DNA from: Odontesthes bonariensis
Taxonomy: Eukaryota > Chordata > Actinopteri > Atheriniformes > Atherinopsidae
Length of the DNA stretch: 64,000 bases
Direction: 5' to 3'
Assembly: GCF_027942865.1 (NCBI RefSeq)
Contig: NC_134509.1
Location: 33,220,197 to 33,284,196, forward strand
Part shown: positions 57,986 through 64,000 of the stretch, in pieces
Position numbering within the stretch: the first letter of the stretch is position 1
Layout: every line of letters starts with the position of its first letter
Translations under genes and position numbers: made by a program
Notes under the pieces: model-generated
The model's input: the letters and a program-made list of their open reading frames with translations, nothing else
The model's database searches: none
What the model was told of the DNA's origin: nothing

Positions 57986-59689
57986 AGCAGCGGTAAACAA
58001 TTAGGCATATGTTTGGATGGGATATTCCAGAGGGTATCATCAGGCTGTGCTTGGTCGACTGGCAGTTTAAGTTAAATTATTCGCTATCACTGATATTTTT
58101 GAGCTTTAATTGTTTTAACTGTTCTATCATGTTGGCTCTGAGCCATCAACTGCACACCGTCACATCTAGGCAAATAAAACTGGAAGAAATACAGCGTTTC
58201 TACATTAATCAGACTCTACTATCTAGAAAGGTGTTTTAACGCACTTTTAGGATGTTGCAACGTCTTCAAAATGTGCTTTGGGAATAAATTTTAAACCTCA
58301 AGGAGTCCACGGATATGAAATTTAAAACACTTTCCTCAAATTCTCCCACTGCTGCTCTCCTGGTTGTCAGTCTCCAAACCCTCGCAAACAGAGGATTTCC
58401 ACTAAATTAATTCAGGGATGCAAAGTCAAAGGACTTTAATTATCTTGTGCCTTTGGTGGTCAAGAGGAGCTCTATCCTGCCAGAAATCTTTAAACATGGA
58501 AAGAGGCTTATGAAACAGCATAAAATGCAAATGATTTGAGGCAAGAAATTGTGTCAGTTTTGTCAAGTTGAAATCCAAACGTACAATACTTGCAAACCGG
58601 TGACTAACTATGAGCTGGATAACTGAATGTGCCTTAAACACAGCCTTAAAACTGCCTTAGATGTAAATCATCCTATATATGACTGATCGGACATTGTACA
58701 TTGTTGACTGCAGTATACGAGCTACCATGTCTGTTTTTGAACATATCAGAGTTAGACCTACGTCTAAGAAGCTGTTGAGGATTTGGGAATACGCACTGAC
58801 AATATATTGTTATGTACGTGTAGCTATGTTCTTGAACCAGCTCAGAAAACTAAAGACGAGTTGTGATGTAACTGTTGACAGTGTGGTGAAAGATGCCCAA
58901 AAACAGTGGTGTCTCTCAATATGCACAAAGCTGTGATTTATTGATAATGGGGTAGATTAAAGAGAACACAGATTGGCAGTCAGACTCCCTCATTAGATAA
59001 TTAACAGTAAAAAAAACACCAGACACGTACTTTGAAAGCACCTACTTGCTTTTTCTTACCCATTTTCTTAACAGTAGGTCTGTGGCCCATTTATCCAAAC
59101 ATAAGTGAAGTGAGAGTACTTGAGTTCTTAATAAAAGCTTCTGGATTCTAGACACTTAACTAAGAGTTACAGTTATAACCTGTGAGTTCAGAAAACAAAA
59201 CCTGAATCAAGTGCAACAAAGGAAAGGCCTTGGTTTCATACAATCATTTTGTGTCAGTGCTCATGGGCCACTCTGAATGAGCTATTCATTAAAGTGATTT
59301 AACTGAGATGCAAAATTTAAATGAACTTGCTTCCTAATTAAATCCCTCTCCTTCGTTTATAGAGCAGCTTTGAGCTGAGTTCTTTGGTGGCAGTAATGGG
59401 TAGTGAGGGTTTCCCCCTCCTGCTCCCTCTTCCTACACAGCTTCACTCTCAGCAGATGGTTTTGTTGGGCTCCAGTAGCCAGCCAGTGGCCGAGTAGGCC
59501 GATCCATTTTCCCTCTACAGTCCGTCAGATCCCACCCCGTCCCCCTACACATGTGCGCACGCAAGCGTACGCAGACACAAGCTTCAAACGATCAAGAGAT
59601 GAGGAGGAGAGGTATTGAACGTGCTAAATGTGCATGCAAATACTTGGAATTGGTGCATGAAAAAATTTTACTCAAATTACTATATTTTG

Positions 59690-59900
59690 AAAACGTTAAT
59701 TTGCATTGCGGATTTCCCTGCGGAGTAGGGGGGGTTAATTAGGTCTATTTCCGTACAGCTTGTGCCAAGACAGCCAAGCCAAGGAAAAAGGCAATGGGCT
59801 GAGGAAAGAGGGGGAAGGAGAGGGATCAGACTCCCTGATAACAATTAAATGACATTTTGGACTTTATCAAGCATCACATTTTTATTTATTTATTGGCAAA
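59690..59900. promoter_or_regulatory. Candidate conserved non-coding element
   Basis: GGGTTAATTAGG and ACAATTAAATGACATT flank a stretch (GTGCCAAGACAGCCAAGCCA) that is unlike nearby repeats. There is no ORF. The inference rests on composition only. Confidence 0.3.
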
Positions 59901-60439
59901 ATAATCACACATTGGTAAAAGGCGATAAGTCAGTTTTAATTGAAATGGATGAGGAGCTTTGCCTTTTGTTATACTCAATTTTTAATATAGCTTATACAGC
60001 GAGAGACTTTGACAGACTCACTCTAAAGGCACGAGGTTTAATCTACCGAAAAAGAGACGTGAATTAAAGAAAATAACTGCACAATTTGCATTTCCTCCCA
60101 ATATTCTATCCGAGGCCCTATTACGCTCATAATTAGATTGAAGAAAATAAATAATTGCGTTGAGAGAAGGTTCAGATTGCACTCGCCTTGAAATGGGGTC
60201 TTTCTTTGTTTTCAAACGATCAAAATTTCCTTTTTTGTGTTAGGGAAACAGATTTCTGAGGGAAACAAAATAACAAAAAAAACAAAAAAAAACCACCCAA
60301 AAACATCAGTACATCAAATCCTTTTACTTTTAATTGGAATAACATCTAGTTTCCAGGTTGAAATCTGGACAAAGAGCTCTGCAGGATCAAAAACCATCTC
60401 CCAACAATTCATTTAGATTAGACTCTTAATTATCAACCA

Positions 60440-60640
60440 ATTGACTAAATAATGGCTGACTTCATTTCGGCGAGTTAAAAATTAACTCACAGTCTGTAAT
60501 TAAGTAATTACCTCTCCACTGCTTCACCTTAGTTTGCTAATTAATAAATAAACATGAGCTGATTCCAGCTCTCTAGAGGCAGATTCAGGGTTTGGTGGCT
60601 GAGAAGAGATTTTCATTAATGTGTGTTGTGACCTACAGGG
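60440..60640. promoter_or_regulatory. Candidate conserved non-coding element
   Basis: Several TAATTA/AATTAA cores (TCTGTAATTAAGTAATTACC, GCTAATTAATAAATAA) lie next to GCTGATTCCAGCTCTCTAG. No ORF or repeat signature was found. Confidence 0.38.
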
Positions 60641-60931
60641 TCAGAGGTCTATCTTTTTCATATGAACCGTGTCTAAAATCAATATAAACTTAGAATTCCC
60701 ATGCGCCGGATGACTTTCTTCTGAGCTGCGTTTTCATGTCTTAAAGTGGATGCAGAACCTGTATTTGGTTGTTGACAGCGTGTTTCACCACAGCAGGTCA
60801 GCTGGTCACTGCCTCTGTTTCTGACTTTTTGAATAAAGAAAATCTCTGATAGGAAGACAGAATTTATATGAACATTATAATCAAGTGCACTCCAACCTGA
60901 CCTTTAAATGCTGATAAGCTTTGTCTCAAAT

Positions 60932-61080
60932 TAAAGGGATAGTGCTTGCTTTTTTTGTCGTGTGACGTACTTATGAGTAGTTAGAACCTCACCTGTAGTA
61001 TGCAGCAGTCAGTCACTCTCTGTTTGGAGAAGCAGGAAGGGGTCAAGCTAATAGCTAATGAGAGCAGGGACGAAAGATTT
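60932..61080. mobile_element. Fragment of a TTAA-type MITE
   Basis: ATTAAAGGGATAGTGCTTGC starts a stretch with the usual teleost TTAAAGGGATAG terminus. The other end was not found. Confidence 0.5.
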
Positions 61081-62280
61081 TTATCACAATGTATCAAGAT
61101 TGCATTGTTGTTTACTTGTCATCATTTTCTCAAGCGAACAACGTCTGCGTGTGCTTAACTTGCTTTTTAGACTTGTTGAATATCTTCCTCGTGGGTATAA
61201 CAATTGCAAAGTTTCTGCTTTTGCAGGTTGTTCCAATAAAGCAACATCCTGGTCTCCATAAAAATGTTGTAATGTTGCATTTAGAGTCTCATAGCTGCTT
61301 TGGGATTAGACCGACGGAACCGTGAGTCACTTCTCATGTGCACCTCTCATGAAGCTAGTCAGATCCCTTTAACTTTGGTTGATGTTAAAATATGAAGACC
61401 TGAATGGATTTAGTCGGGAAACTAGTTTAGTGCTGGGTCGCCATAATTGAGCCTTTTATAAGTATTCCTTCTCTGATTTGGCTGTATTTATCCCTCCATC
61501 GGTACTCAAGGATGAGTAGCAACGATTAGCATTCAAATTAACTCAGTAGAGCAACACAGTAAGTCAGTCTAGCTTTGTCGTTATTACATCTCAGGTTTCC
61601 AGGAGTATCATTACTTGTTAAACAACTTGTTAAACAAAAGGGAATTGTGAAGTTCCAATGATTTCCTGAATGTTCAGCTTCCAGTTACTGTTTTCTTTTG
61701 AGAACTCAGGAATTCCAGCCTCCCATTTCAAGTCTCATGCCATTAGCTGTCGACTTATTGCAGCTTCTGTTGCTGGTGCTAAGGTGGCACCATTGAGAGG
61801 ACATAATCTCAAGTGGGACATTTTCAAGCTCCCCAAAACTATAATTGTGTTAAACAATGTGACTTTTTTATCAGCTGTAATTGTAATGGTAGGTAATTGC
61901 ATACAAAGTCCGCAATTAAATGCTTTGCTACATTGATTTGCTACATTCAGCTATGATAGCTCATGTCAAATGAAGACACATTGAAAAGCTGTTTTAGCCG
62001 TGGGAATTCACTTCAATCAATGTGAACTCAATTACTAAAGCACTGTATTAGTGCTGCAAATGCCTGTTTACACACAGCAAGTTCATTAATATCCATCACT
62101 TCAGCCACAAATTAGGACAAGTACTAAAAAAGAAACCCAGGCTTATGGACATGATCAAGCTTTGAATCATTCTGAAATAACAGATAGATTTCACCCAGAT
62201 AAATGACAGTGATCCTCTGATTCTCACAGAAATAAAACATTACATACTTTGAAACCTAAATGATGGCAAGTACCCAGATA

Positions 62281-62530
62281 GCAAACGGACTCCGGAACGG
62301 ATCCGTTCCGGATTTAGGGTAGACTCAGGAACGGATCCGCAAAACGGTCCCGGATCGGAGTCCACTTGCACACCGGAACGGATCCGGAACAGATCCAGAT
62401 CACGGATCCGCCCCTGACCCTATCCGGATCCACACATTAAGTGCTACATCCGTCCCGGATCCGTTTTGGATCCGTTCATAGAACACGTCATCCGGCCCGG
62501 ATCCGTTTCGGATCTGTTTATGATACTTAT
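62281..62530. repeat. GGATCC-dense palindromic repeat
   Basis: Eight GGATCC hexamers lie within about 235 bp, most inside variants of GGAACGGATCCG or its reverse complement. The first half uses GGAACGGATCCG and the second half mostly CGGATCCGTTT-type units, so the block is roughly foldback. Confidence 0.85.
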
Positions 62531-62734
62531 AACGGAGGTGGTATCATTTGGTCCAGAACCTTTATTTATTATGAATTTATTAACAAAAGTAGATACAGAT
62601 AAAAACTTGCTTACCAACTAGAAATGACTCCATAAAAATCCCACCAGTTTAGCCTTATATACCTGAAAATGATTTATTGTGAAGCTGCAAAAGACCTAAA
62701 ATTGGGTTATTGTTACGAGTAAATTTACAGTTTG

Positions 62735-62985
62735 AGGCTGCACAGTGGTGCAGTTGGTAGCACTGTTGCAGGTGTTAGAATCCAGCCAGGGGTCTTTCTG
62801 TATGTGGTTTGCATGTTCTCCCTGTACATGTATGGGTTCTCTCTGGGTACTTCATCTCATCTGCTATCCATTGTGCTGTACTGCTCTCCCTGCCTCCCTC
62901 ATCCTCCATACCAGGACAGTAACCTCCACCAACCTCCCTGGAGATATATGGGACATTATAGTATGATCCTTGTGATCATATGATT
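62735..62985 (+). repeat. Degenerate fish SINE-like repeat
   Basis: CACAGTGGTGCAGTTGGTAG, then TGTATGTGGTTTGCATGTTC and GGGTTCTCTCTGGGTACTTC follow the order of the very common teleost repeat whose tail also occurs at 34,320. A tRNA-like B-box remnant is near 62,780. Confidence 0.55.
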
Positions 62986-63542
62986 GGTTGGATACAACCA
63001 GTTAAGTGGAATTGAGTTCACTTAAAAGAGCTGGCACAAACACCAGATTGACCAACACATCACTACAAGTGGCTAATAAGATAATAGAAACAAAAAAACG
63101 TGATGGAAATGTGATGGAAATTCATTTATGAATACTCACATACTCATTTAAATGAAAAAAATAAATAAAAAAGAACTGGCATAACATGTGATGTGCTGTG
63201 CTTAGACATCGTCAGCAGGGTGAACCTCGTGTGTACTGCGTCTCCTTGAGGTTCCCCTATCTGCTGCCAAGTTGAACCACCGGATGGCATGCTTGCAGAC
63301 ATCATGTTCAGTGGAAGCACGAGCGACAGGATTTTTTCTGACAGAATCTGTAATCACAAAATGAGATTTTCAATTAAGTTATCATCATCCGCCATCATAA
63401 TCACAATTTGTAATGTGACAGGATACACATAGTGATGCACTCCAAAACAGACAATCTGTCACATACTTCAGACATAGAATTTCTAAATATAGGAATGCAG
63501 TTAAAGACTAACAAAAATAACCTGTGTATAGTCAACTTAGAT

Positions 63543-63766
63543 CAGGGATGTCCACATCCGGTCCTCGAGGGCCGCTGTCCTGCGGGTTTTAGATGTTTCC
63601 CTGCTTCCACACACCTGATTCAGATCAATGCATCATTAGCAGGCTTGTGCAGAATTGAACAATCTGTTGAAGAGATCCATTAAATCTGAATCAGGTGTGT
63701 TGAAGCAGGGAAACAACTCAAACCTGCAGGACAGCGGCCCTCGAGGACCGACTTTGGACATCCCTG
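63543..63766. mobile_element. hAT-type MITE with perfect 8-bp target duplication
   Basis: The ends CAGGGATGTCC and GGACATCCCTG are inverted, and the 8-bp ACTTAGAT flanks both sides (63535-63542 and 63767-63774). The 224-bp body is a long imperfect inverted repeat without coding capacity. Confidence 0.92.
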
Positions 63767-64000
63767 ACTTAGATGAATGAGTGATGAGTGAATGATATAG
63801 TGACCAAAACTACCAGGGTTAACTCAAATCTACATTACCTACCGGCAATATGCTATGTGAGCTAGCCAACTATATGCTATATCGCTATGCTATATTACAA
63901 AGTTAAAAGTTAAATCATAGAGACAGATTCGCCCGCTTTCCATCTGCATAAACAAGCACATATTAACAGTTTACTTACAGTGTAGGAAGTTTACTTACAG

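Noticed and set aside
61058-61325. Overlapping hydrophobic ORFs in the right-hand desert
   Set aside because: They lie in and beside a MITE fragment, overlap in two frames and match no family.

Overview
The window is vertebrate, and almost certainly ray-finned fish, nuclear DNA. Genes are split into many short exons with GT-AG introns, long AT-rich introns lie between them, and the repeats (TTAA foldback MITEs, Harbinger and hAT derivatives, L2/Rex1-like LINE 3' ends) are of teleost type. No prokaryotic features, rRNA, tRNA or CRISPR array were seen. All calls come from reading the sequence and from recalled family features; no search was run.

Layout. 243-5,680 (+): 3' two thirds of camsap3, a microtubule minus-end protein, entering from outside the window. 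9,301-13,355 (-): a complete seven-exon secreted SOUL/heme-binding-family gene with a long Pro/Ser/Thr-rich tail. 16,913-25,626 (-): complete 18-exon gpr108. 26,750-29,440: a decayed BED-finger hAT transposase and a mini-Harbinger element. 30,807-31,311 (-): a two-exon PYRIN-domain gene with an ISRE-like site next to its start. 32,569-38,474: a 5.9-kb DNA transposon flanked by TA, whose long terminal inverted repeats are built from a 21-bp minisatellite; it carries a DDE integrase (-) and a broken SAM-HECT gene (+). 41,730-46,596 (+): an ICAM-like immunoglobulin-superfamily gene ending in a GPI-signal-like tail. 49,274-54,773 (-): complete 13-exon ubinuclein gene (ubn1-like), a HIRA-complex histone H3.3 chaperone subunit. 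54,774-64,000: a gene-free stretch with AT-rich, homeodomain-core-dense blocks that resemble conserved non-coding elements, then several repeats at the far end.

For the five spliced host genes I joined exons by hand. The coding sums are whole numbers of codons: SOUL 1,065 nt, gpr108 1,788 nt, PYD gene 426 nt, ICAM-like 921 nt, ubinuclein 2,406 nt. This is a strong internal check on the models. CAMSAP3, GPR108 and the ICAM cluster all lie on human 19p13, so part of the gene order looks like ancestral linkage. The genes do not form a common pathway. The most unusual object is the 32.6-38.5 kb transposon with minisatellite-built ends and a ubiquitin-ligase-like cargo gene.
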